Source: Canna indica (taxonomy: Eukaryota; Streptophyta; Magnoliopsida; Zingiberales; Cannaceae). Taken from it: a stretch of 64,000 nt of DNA. The translations under genes and the position numbers were made by a program. Location of the stretch: NCBI GenBank assembly GCA_034359265.1, contig CP136891.1, positions 9,810,501 to 9,874,500 on the forward strand, read 5' to 3'. Under the pieces are notes generated by a model. That model saw nothing but the letters and a program-made list of their open reading frames with translations, was not told where the DNA came from and made no database searches. Within the stretch, counting starts at the first letter, position 1; each line of letters starts with the position of its first letter. Positions 46,085 through 56,026 of the stretch are shown here, piece by piece.

Positions 46085-47028
46085 TGTTAAGAAATTTGAG
46101 ATAATTTCTGACAGGATCTACAAAATCCGAACCCGGCGAGAAAAATGAAAAATCAAATCCGATAATAATAATGCAGAAAAACAAAACACAAGGGGGTTAA
46201 CATGGTTCAGACTCGGCGGGGTGTCGATCCTACGTCCACAAGGAGAAGAGGAGACTACATTATTAAATCCAGAAAAGAATTTTTACAATAAGAGTGCAAT
46301 AATTTAAATCCCCTTAGAATACAATAAATTATTTTAAATTAATTGAACCTGAAACTGGTACAGAGTAGAGACATTGTCTCTACAATATCTACATTGAAAT
46401 TGAACTCCTATTATTGTATGTCGAAAACTGAGAAATGGCACTCGTTAGGAAAAGGGTCGTAGCAGTACTCTTAATTTTTTGGATCTCTGAAAATCCCATA
46501 TGGAGGGATTTTCTCTTGGTGTTGGATATATCTTAGAACTGCATATTAGGCCCCTATTTATAATAGAGGGGGGAGCCGATTCATGCCTGCTTTAGTGAAG
46601 AAAAAATCTCCAAGGAATTTGCTACTTTGTCTGATTTAATCGGATGACTGAAATGCTTCTTTTGACCAAAGGAACTTGCAAAATGCTCGGTGGCTTCACG
46701 TGATGCCTCCACCTTTTTCTCCCTTTGACTAGTCAAAAATAATATTTGATTTTCATATCATAAATTTGAAAACTTCTGAAGTTATCATCAATTTGGAAAT
46801 TTTACGTATGTTGCTACAACATTGACATGGGTATCTTGAGAAGATGATAGTCTGGGCTCCTAGGCCCATTATTATAAAATCATGGTTTATTTTGATCGAA
46901 TTCGGTTCAATATGGTTCAATCAAATTGGCAAATCGGTTCAAGCATATATTGATCAAATCAACTCCGATTTGAATTCGATCGGACTCGTTGGATTCGGGT
47001 CGGACTCAATTTTAGTCAATCTCTAACA
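46085..47028 (-). repeat. 3' LTR of the Copia element
   Basis: 944 bp, similar to 50107-51032 along its length with scattered differences and small indels. Outer flank CTTAG. Confidence 0.88.
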
Positions 47029-47190
47029 ATCCATTCTTTGGTGAAAATTGGGGCCGATACAATCCTCAAAAGTCGTCCTCCTCTCCCACAAGGCCCCTAC
47101 AGGGCCTACGACATCGAATCAGTGTTCAAGTAGGCCGAGTCAGCTTATTGCTTGGCCTTAGGAACCCACATAGTCATCCGAGTCTCCTCA

Positions 47191-48670
47191 TGTTGTGTGA
47201 AACCCCACACTAGAAAGGGAGGTTGAAAAGTGTCTGTCCCCTTATTACTTTTTTTTTTTTTTACTCAATTTTAACTTCACTTAGGTGCAACTGTTTCTTG
47301 ACAATATATGTTATCAAATATTAATAACAATGAAAGACAATCAAGAAAGGAATGCAGACAAGATTAATTATAGTGGTTCGGCCAATTGCCTACTCCACTA
47401 CATTGGCTCATTACCAAGGATTTCTAACCACTACTTTATAGAGTTTGTGTTTCCCTTTGAATACAATGAGAACACTCTTCTCACCACTCTGAGAACCCCT
47501 TAATCCTATTCACCTAGGCAAAATACAATCCTATAAAATTTCCCCTAAGTGTTTCCTAGCACACCTAGCAGCTATTACAAATGAAAAATAAGTTTGAAAT
47601 AAACTTCAAATACAGTAGAAAGAGCTTAAGAATTTAAGGATGAACCAAAGCTCCTTTCCCGAGCCTTCAAGGCTCCAACTTGCAGACAAATGACTCTTTG
47701 AGTTGTAGTAGAGTTAAGGGAAGTAGGGAAGCAGGCGCTTGAGGAATGTTGTTAATAGAGGCGAAGGACGCGCAACAAATCAATTCTTATGAAGGCTCAA
47801 ATGACTTCTTTAATACTCAATAAATTTTATAAGATCGATTAAAGAAGTTATGTGAGGGGTATTTATAACCCCTCACTCGAACGGACCGTTCAATGGGTAA
47901 AAAAATAGTTGTTGAAGCCATTCGGTCGCTTGTTGATCGATCGGTCGATCGATCGACTATTCGACCGCCAATGCGACCATTGGTTTTATGAGAGAGCTCG
48001 GTCGACCGACGGGTCGACCGATTGACGGAAAACTATCGATCCCACGTTCGGTCGACCAGTCGGTCGACCGAATCAGTGGAGCCATGGTCGCGCGACTTAT
48101 GATCTCCAATCGAATCGATCGATTGGTCGACCGATGAGCATTCTACCCATTTTTGGCTTCGGTCGACCGACGCAGCCCTTCTGCGAATTCTTCACTAATT
48201 CTAGTCGACCAACAGGTCGACCGAATGGCTATTGCCACTTCTTTGCATCATTCGATCGACCGACCGGTCGACCGAATTAGCTACTGCCAATGATACTGCC
48301 TTGTTCGGTCAATCGACGATCGACCGGTCGATCGAATGCAGGCTGAGGCTGATTTCTACTTGAAATTTTTACATGTTTTTTTATTATGGATTTAGTTACC
48401 AAGTTCTAACTTGGATAACTATACAATTAGACTTGACATAAGATCATCCTATAGGTATATTACAAGATATCTATTTGATTTATGCCCGAGCATTTCTTTG
48501 ACGTTTTCTTCCTCCATTTCTTTGACGATCTTTTCTTCCGATTCGTTTGAACGAACTTGGCATGCTTTAGGCAACCTTATCCTGAACTCAAAACTTCACA
48601 TATAGATTAAATACTTATTTGTTATCATCAAAATAAAGATCGAGGCTTAAGAGAAACCCTTAAGCCAACA
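47191..48670 (-). mobile_element. Nested solo LTR inside the Copia element
   Basis: On the minus strand this runs from TGTTGGCTTAAGGG to TTTCACACAACA, so the ends are TGTTG...CAACA, and it includes TTTTGATGATAACAAA near the start, a pattern common in plant Copia LTRs. Flanks are CCTCA (47186-47190) and CCTCC (48671-48675), a 5-bp duplication with one mismatch. Removing it rejoins the host frame (MKE to ETRM). No second LTR or internal region is present, so it is a solo LTR of about 1.48 kb from a different family. Confidence 0.7.
47930..48340. repeat. GGTCGACC palindrome cluster
   Basis: Within the solo LTR, at least nine GTCGAC sites fall between about 48000 and 48265, most as GGTCGACCGA, with GATCGATCGGTCGATCGATCG variants beside them. 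The units are irregularly spaced and separated by different sequence, so this is a clustered palindrome rather than a simple tandem array. Confidence 0.85.
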
Positions 48671-50078
48671 CCTCCTTCATTGTGTATCTCTGAGAAGGGA
48701 TTTTTCTGAAAGCAAAATTTATACCTGACCCGGTGTTTGATTTTGCTGTGTTTTGCCTCGGAATCTGAATTGCTTCACGAAAGATGGATTCATCCACCTT
48801 GTACAAATTATTCGAGGTCCTTAGAGCCTTCAGTACCGTCGTGGCTCCATCATATACCTCCAAGACTCCTTCTACAGAGGATGTCGTATAGCCGCTAGTA
48901 TCAAGAACTCCAAGAGACACTAGATTCCTTTCTAGCTTCGGGACATGACGAACAACTAGGATCTTTGCCGAGCCATCGTGCAATTTTAATTTCACTATTT
49001 CGAATTCGACAACTTTGCAAGGTATGTTGTTGCCGACGTGAACTACTCCACCATTGGTGCGCCGATAATCCACAAATGTCGTCCGGTGTGGAGTCATGTG
49101 ATAGGAACACCCAGAATCCAGGAACCACTCATCAATGCTACTGGTGGTTGACATGTTCGCCTGCTGACCTAAATTGCATGTTGCATGATCAGACATATCA
49201 GAAGAAGAGGAAGAGGAATTTTGACATGAGGTGTGTTGTCGCCGACGAGATCGTCATTGCCCACAGCGTGTCTTAGCAGTTATTGTGCCATCTGTCACGA
49301 CCATTACCTCAACTTTCTCAAAATTTGTGTAAGAGGCCTCCACTTGTGCGTCTTGACCATTATTTTGCTGCTGTAACTTTCTCTTACGACTGCGACATTC
49401 TAACTTGATGTGACCTCATTTCTTGCAGTAATAACAAATGACATTTGATTTGTTACATCCTCCTGCTTCATTAGAGTAGAGAGCTTCTCCTTTCCCTCCA
49501 CCAAAGGAATTTGTTGTAAGATGTGTGTCCATAAGCTCCTTAGACACAAGAGCAGTGATCACCTGTTTTAGTGTAATAGTAGTCTTTCCAAAAAGCATAA
49601 TTTCACGAAAACTTTTAAAAGAAGTAGGAAGTGAAAATAAAATAAATAAAGCATTATCTTCCTCTTCAATTTTGACACCCATATTCTCCAGGTCCATGAT
49701 GATTATCTGAAAAGTATTGATATGCTCTTTAACCGATGTGCCTTCTGTCATACGTAGGAAATGGAGCTTCTGCTTCAAAGCCATCTTACCGGTGAGAGTT
49801 TTGTCCTGATACAAGGATGCGAGCTTGTCCCAAATACCTTTAGTTGTCTTTTGGGATGCAATTTCTCGAAGTGCTTCATTTGATAGGCTTAGGTACAAAA
49901 TTGCAATTGCCTTTTGCTCCTTATATTATTTCTCCTCATCGGTCCCCTACATCTTATCCTTACCAAGAATAGCATCATGTATTTTCTCCATAGTTAAGAT
50001 TATTTTTATCTTCATTGACCAAAGTGCATAGTTGACATTACGATCTAAATTCTCATTATCAAATTTGGTGCTCACCAT
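48660..50078 (-). pseudogene. Copia gag and protease remnant
   Basis: A single minus-strand frame starts at the ATG at 50078 (MVSTKFDN) and is interrupted by at least two stops before the gag core. The core (49898-49416) has LSNEALREIASQKTTKGIWD, TLTGKMALKQKLHFLRM and MDLENMGVKIEEED, typical of the Copia UBN2 gag domain. A zinc knuckle begins CYYCKK, is broken by TGA, then continues GHIKLEC. Further down the same frame, WFLDSGCSYHMT carries the aspartic protease DSG motif with the downstream HVPKLERNLVSLG segment. The nested solo LTR follows directly, so the last few codons before 48660 belong to it. Confidence 0.85.
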
Positions 50079-50091
50079 GGTTGAGGAAATA

Positions 50092-50104
50092 GGCTCTGAT
50101 ACCA
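50092..50104 (-). other. Primer-binding site of the Copia element
   Basis: On the minus strand TGGTATCAGAGCC, complementary to the 3' end of initiator-Met tRNA, two bases inside the 5' LTR boundary. Confidence 0.9.
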
Positions 50105-50106
50105 AT

Positions 50107-51032
50107 TGTTAGGAAAATTAGAATAAATTCCTGCATGATCTACAAAATTCGAACCCGACGAGGAAAACGAGAAACCAAATCCGATAATAATAATGCAGAA
50201 AAATAAAAGAGAAGGCGGTTAACGTGGTTCGAACTCGGCGGGGTACCGATCTTACGTCCACAGAGAGAAGAAGAGACTACTTTATTAAATTCAGAAAAGA
50301 ACTTTTACCATAAGAGTGCAATAATCTAAATCCCCTTCAGAATACATTAAACTGTTTTAAATTAATTGAACATGAAATTGGTACGGAGTAGATGCACTAT
50401 CTCTGCAAGATCTACCTTAAAACTGAACTCCTACTATTGTATGTCAGAAACTGAGAAGTGGCACTCTTTAGGAAAAATGTCGTAGCAGCACTCTTAATTT
50501 TTTGGATCTCTGAAACTCTTATATGAATGAATTTTCTTTTGGTGTTGGATATAACTTAGAACTGCATATTAGACCCCTATTTATAATAGAGGGGGAGAGA
50601 CGATTCATGCCTACTTTAGTGGAGAAAAAATCTCTAAGGAATTTGCTGCTCTGTCTGATTTAATCGGATGATTGAAATGCTTCTTTTGACCAAAGAAACT
50701 TGCAAAATGCTTGGTGGCTTCACGTGATGCCTCACATTTTTCTCCATTTGACTAGTCAAAAGCAATATTTGATTTCCATATCATCAATTTAAAAATTTCT
50801 GAAGTTGTCATCAATTTAAAAACTTTACGTATGCTGCTGCAACATTGGCATAAGTATTTTGAGAAGATTGTGGGTTGGGCTCCCAAACCCATGATTATAA
50901 AATCATAATTTATTTTGATCGAGTCCGATTCAACATGGTTCAATCAAATTGGCAAATCGATTCAAGCATATCTTGATCAAATTAACTCCGATTTGAATTT
51001 CTTTTGAACCCAATTCGAGTCAATATCTAACA
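50107..51032 (-). repeat. 5' LTR of the Copia element
   Basis: 926 bp, ending on the minus strand with TTTTCCTAACA next to the primer-binding site. It is similar throughout to 46085-47028. Confidence 0.88.
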
Positions 51033-51037
51033 CTTAG

Positions 51038-51240
51038 GACATGTTTACTTCATAGAATAACGGAGGATAAGATATCAGATAGATTAATATTCATTATTTA
51101 TTTAGTGCATAAATTAAAAAATATATGAATATAAAATTATTTATATTCGATGTACACCGAATTTAAAAATTTTATATTCCATCCTCCTTCGTTTATTATT
51201 CAATTTAATTCTTTTTTATCTATCCAGGCAAATATACTAT
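51038..51240 (+). repeat. MITE copy C (TTTGCTTCA family, uninterrupted)
   Basis: Begins GACATGTTTACTTCATAGAA and passes through GTGCATAAATTAAAAA, GAATATAAAATT and GAATTTAAAAATTTTATATT to a TATCTATCC-like end. It is the uninterrupted relative that shows how the copy at 4924 was split. Confidence 0.5.
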
Positions 51241-51673
51241 TATAGATTATACGTCCGCCATGCTCGTATATTTTTGCATTCAACGCCCTTCAATATATAT
51301 ATATAAATTGCAGAGCAACCGCATAGAGTAAATGGAAATTGAGAATTAGTGTATTAAATACTCATAGGAATCAATGCACCAGGAAACATCATCATATGGC
51401 TCACATGGCCATCCATGTATTAATTTGTGAAATTAATCAATCCAATAAATAAATATTAGTATAATTATATTCATTTTCATATAGTTTTCTTATGAGGAAC
51501 ATGTTTGGATTTGGTTGAGTATAACCAACTGTTTTATGTTATTTATTCAATACGAAATGCATTCTCTTGTTCTTTATATTTTGAAAGTAAGTCATGGAGT
51601 CAACTTTTATAATTCTTTTCATTTTGTTTTTATTAAAAAATATATTTCTTCAATTAAGATGTATTGATGCAAT
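51241..51673. other. AT-rich spacer
   Basis: No gene recognised. Contains (TA)n near 51293. Confidence 0.35.
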
Positions 51674-52185
51674 TAGGGCCGGCAACGAATCGAATACGAT
51701 GCAGATACTAAATTATTCGTATCTCCACCGTACCCCATATCCGCACATCCGTATCCGCACCGTATCCACTATGGATGTGAATATGGATATCCATATCCGC
51801 ATTGCTTCAAATGCGGATATCTGCACCGTATTTAATAAAAATATATATTAAAATAATATATTTAATTAAAAAATCAATAAATTATCAATTCATTGATCCA
51901 AAATAAATTTATAATATACTTCAAAATTCATCTTGACATGAAATTACCATAGAACTCTTATATATATATAACTTATATGAGCAAAATATTAATTCAGAGA
52001 CGCAGATAGACGGTGCGGATATGATGCGGATCCACAGTCATATCCGTATTCGCATTGTATCCGCGCGAATATAAGTTTTCTAAATCTATATTTGTATCCA
52101 TATTCATTTTTACTTGCGGATATAGATCGAATAAGGTGCGAATGTGGTTTTTAGTTAATGGATGTGGATAAAATTGTCACCCCTA
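51674..52185. mobile_element. hAT-like non-autonomous element (TAGGG family)
   Basis: The left end is TAGGGCCGGCAACG. The reverse complement of the right end is TAGGGGTGACAATTTTATCC, a typical hAT TIR. Flanks are GATGCAAT (51666-51673) and AATGCAAT (52186-52193), an 8-bp duplication with one mismatch. The body is rich in GGATAT/ATATCC and TGCGGAT/ATCCGCA motifs in both orientations. No transposase. The fragment at 63935 belongs to the same family. Confidence 0.75.
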
Positions 52186-52309
52186 AATGCAATGGCAATC
52201 CATTCATTTTGATTAATTTCACTTGGCAAATGAATTTGATTTGAATTCATTAGCTATTAGAGTTACTTAATCTAATAATCCTTCTTGATATTTCATTTAA
52301 AAGTATTTG

Positions 52310-53390
52310 GTTGTCCGCAAGCACAAATGTTGTAAAAAAATATTTGCATGCAAAGATAAATATCTGCGAATAGAATTTGCATCATACTGTTTGGTTACCC
52401 GCAGATAGAGTTGCAACTTCTATTTGCAAGCGTTTGATTGACCACAAATGAAAGTTGAAATTACACTTGCAACTTGCATCTTCGTATCTAGGTCTAGTAA
52501 TTTTGGCATAGTCTGATAGCTCGACACGATAAAATCGTGCTCGGGCCACCCGTTATTGTGTCGAGCTAAGGGATGTAGGTTCGCCCCAGCCTTATAGCCT
52601 TATAACTAGTAGGCCAACCTAGCGCAAACCAGGCTGGTCTACGCCCCGGTTGGACTGCGCCCAAGCCTAGCTAGTGCTAGGCTAGGCCTGGCACTGGACC
52701 GGCCCGAGCCTGAAGCGGCGACCCCCGTGCCAAGTTGGGCCACCCCCTCTAAGAATATTTCGGGTCGTGCCAGACACATCATGGCTGGCAACGGACCTGA
52801 CCGAGCTCAAGATTGGACTGACTTGAGCACGACTCATTGGAGGCACAACGATATCAATCAAATAGAGGTAAAAGGATAAATATGTCATTTTAACCCCAAT
52901 AATAATTGATCAGCTACAACCAATTTAGTTCGACCCAGAATAATATTATTTTATACTCTAAATCATCATTTAGTTTAGTAAAATCTGTTTTATATTATTT
53001 AATTATTTATCAAAATAAATTAATAATTTTAATTAATGTATAATATTGAAAAATATAAAAAAAAACTACCAAACAATATTAAATCTAAAATCTGACACTA
53101 CCATTGTGTTCAACGCGTAAAAAATCTACAACTTTGATATTTATCCCGTCTCCATCTGATGACTTTAAGTTTCACAAATTAATTGTTTTCTCATACTTAA
53201 ATTCATTTGCAGCCCGCAATATCTTATTGCGGATTTTTTGGGCTGCAATTATATTTGCAACATGCAAATGATATTAGAAATGTAAATTGTAACTACTAAA
53301 TACTGTAAAATATTTTTGCAGCCAATCAAGTCAATTTTTTATCTAAATATTACAACTAGAGTTGTAGCATTTGTACTTGCGAGCCAATAG
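52310..53390. repeat. Possible TIR element containing a nested GC-rich repeat
   Basis: TTGGTTGTCCGCAAGCACAAATG near the left loosely matches the complement of the right part (ATTGGCTCGCAAGTACAAATG), and TTTGCA-type motifs recur between 52310 and 53780. A separate GC-rich block (about 52515-52840, GCTCGGGCC, GGCCCGAGCC) sits inside like a nested element. Boundaries and superfamily are uncertain. Confidence 0.35.
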
Positions 53391-55478
53391 TCTGTTTGGT
53401 TCCCTGCAAATAAGTTTACAATATTTATATTTACAGTATTTGAGCAATAATTAGCTGTAATTAAGTTAATTACAATATTAGGATTTCACATACCGCAACT
53501 ATATACTCCAGCCAAAAAAGTTTGCAAGTCATATCTGCAACATGCAAATGATAGTGTTTCATCTCATCATTTAGTTCACAACATCCTCCCTACTCGTTCA
53601 CGACTCTTGCGATAGCCCATCTCGTATTCGTTCGTGATAGTCTCCTTATTCATTTTGCTTGCAACGACTTCCCTCTTGCCAGCGATCATCTCCTCTTTTT
53701 TATTTGCGGCAGCCCAAATATCTGCAAAATAAAAATTGCAGGTCTACTAACTAGCAACCAACTATTGGATTATAACTTCTATTTGCGGGTATTTATTTTT
53801 TACATGTAAAATATTTTTATTAAGTTCAACACAGTTCTCGTAGTTTAGTGCTCTCTTGCACAATATTTATCATCCAAATTGATTTAATTCCAAGTGTTGC
53901 TGAATCACGTGACACTACATGCAATTACGCATCTTTTTTATCATGAAAACTTGCAAGAATCTCGCACATCACGTGATGCATTCAACTTTGTTCAATTTAA
54001 AGTGAACAAATGTCTCATTCTTGTGAAAAGATTTTGAATCCGATTTAATTAGCTAGATATCCATCAATAGTAATATATATGTTAGTGTTTGGTTTGCATC
54101 ACAAATCAAATTAATTGCATGCAAAGAATTCTTGCATTTTAGCCCTAAATTTTATTCTTAAACTAATCACATCACATCAAAAAGAAGGATTAATTGCAAA
54201 ATCCCACCAATCATCAAAATAAATAACATAACCAATATTTTAAGCTGTTTTCCTTCTTGCAAATCACTGTCATTTTCAAATTAGATATGCATTGTGTGTT
54301 TGGAATCAGTACACCCCTAAATAAAAAGCAATTTCTTGATATCTTCCTCCAGAAATAGACATAACACCTCCCATAATATTTTAATAAAATTAATAATAAA
54401 TTAAATTAAATTAATCACCTACCTAATATTCTTACAGCCACAAACAAAGGGTATCTTTTATTCTTTTTAGGGGCTTGGTTTAACATGAAGAGGACACAAG
54501 TACTTATCCGGATCACCCGCCCCATCCATCCGTCCGCTGCTAAATCGACGGACCAGATGAATTATTTCCTTTACTCACGTACCCTCCATCGACGAATTAT
54601 CTCCTTACTCACGTTTCTACCCGCCTTCTAATTGCCGACATCTCACTCACCGCCCGCGTGTCTCTCAATTCGGGACAGCTAGAGCATCGGGTGGCTTCCA
54701 TGTGGACGCGTGGGTGAATCATTTTTCTTTTGCCTCATCGGGCGATGATGAGCCGTCCGATGGCTGACGTGCGCGCACAGCGAATTCCCCGCGCCTACGA
54801 GGACGGAGAGAGATCGATCCCCGCCAAAACGGGCGGCGAAGAGGCTGCCACGTGGCGGATCGCACAGTAGCGGGGAAGCGATCACGGCCGACAGCGTAAT
54901 CTCCGGGTCTCCGTACCCCATGACTGGATATGGTCCGTTTGCCTAAAATACCCCTCTAGTTTTCCATAAATTTGTATTTTCTCAACTATAAAATTTATAA
55001 TTAGAGCAACACAGAGGGGTATTTATGACACCATAAACGACACGGAGGTCGGCAAGCTCCAGTATCGGGAGACAAAGGCGACAATAAATAATAAATGATT
55101 AAATCCAACAAAAGATTAACATGGGCCGATCGAGCCCATCCGCGCCGTCCGTCATTTGGGCCCCGCGCGCAATCATTAACTACTGCCGCTGGATGTAGAC
55201 TGTCCCGATCTACGGCCCGGATGATCTGAGCGCAATATCACCGTTCTCCATTCCCCTCTGATCATCTCAGAGGGACACAGGAAACGTCGAATAAGCGCGC
55301 AGGTGCCGGGAAGGGTAGGTGACGGACACGTCGATGAGTGCTTCAGTGAAAAGATGTGTTGGGAATTTAATTTAGTTAAAGAGATAGAGTTTTTAAATTG
55401 GCGATTATATTTTAATAGTTGGTGATAATTTATTAATTATATATTTAGAGAGAGCCGGGGGGGGGGGAGGAATAGGAG
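53391..55478. other. Intergenic and promoter region of the U-box gene
   Basis: AT-rich to about 54480, then GC-rich DNA leading to the U-box gene's first exon. The minus-strand open frame at 54679-54921 has no recognisable domain. A palindromic G-box occurs at 54847-54856. Confidence 0.4.
54847..54856. promoter_or_regulatory. Palindromic G-box
   Basis: GCCACGTGGC, the preferred core and flanks of plant bZIP/bHLH binding sites, about 630 bp before the presumed first exon of the U-box gene. Function is inferred from sequence only. Confidence 0.45.
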
Positions 55479-55711
55479 ATGGGAATCTCTCTCGCTTTGT
55501 TCTCACTCCTCTCTTCCTCGCTCTCGCCTTCCTTCCGCCTCGCAAAGAACGCCCTTTTTAAACTCCCAATCGTGCATCGAACGCAGGAACCCTCCTCTCC
55601 TAATCACCGAGGCGGAGGAGATGAGATCTCGATTTTCCTGTCACGTAATGCATCCTTTCATCTGAGCCGGCCCCTCCGATGCTCGGCGATTGGGACGCCT
55701 CTGTTTTTCCG
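55479..55711 (+). other. 5'-UTR exon of the U-box gene
   Basis: GC- and CT-rich block ending TTTTTCCG before a GTACGT donor at 55712. The acceptor GTTTGCCAG ends at 55999, and the next exon has 27 bases before the ATG at 56027. Its own open frames are not supported as protein. The 5' limit is approximate. Confidence 0.55.
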
Positions 55712-56026
55712 GTACGTCTTCTATTGACGAGCCAGAGAAGATTTTTGTAGATTTAGGAGATTCTAGTGTGAATTATTTTTCCTTGGTGATTTGTTGCGTC
55801 CTAGAGGATCGAGGACCTGAACAAGTGTTCTGCCGACCTTCGTTATTGGAAAATCTTTTTTTGTTGTTAAACCTAGATCTATCACTATTTTTTCGGCGTA
55901 TTTTGGTGCAAAGGCTTTTGCTTTTTCGTTTCTGTAGAAGATGGTGTTCGAGGGATTGATTATTGTTGTGTTTATTCATAGTTTTGATTTGTTTGCCAGT
56001 TGGTTTAGCTCGACAGTGAGACTGTA

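Larger units (their letters stand above)
46085..51032 (-). mobile_element. Gag-protease-only Copia retrotransposon with nested solo LTR
   Basis: A complete LTR-bounded element on the minus strand. The two LTRs (50107-51032 and 46085-47028) both have TGTTAG...CTAACA-type ends, the flanking 5-bp duplication is CTTAG (46080-46084 and 51033-51037), the primer-binding site lies at 50092-50104, and GAATGGATTGTTAGAG spans the polypurine-tract/LTR junction. Gag and a protease start are readable, but integrase, reverse transcriptase and RNase H are absent. A solo LTR (47191-48670) is inserted after the protease part. Subtracting it, the internal region is about 1.6 kb, as in non-autonomous TR-GAG-like elements. 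Confidence 0.9.

Noticed and set aside
54679..54921. 80-aa minus-strand open frame in the GC-rich region
   Set aside because: No recognisable domain or splice context, and GC-rich DNA leaves long frames by chance.
55479..55959. Two open frames upstream of the U-box gene
   Set aside because: They cross a GTACGT donor and lie in the leader exon and intron. The conserved coding start is [11 protein letters not shown] at 56027.
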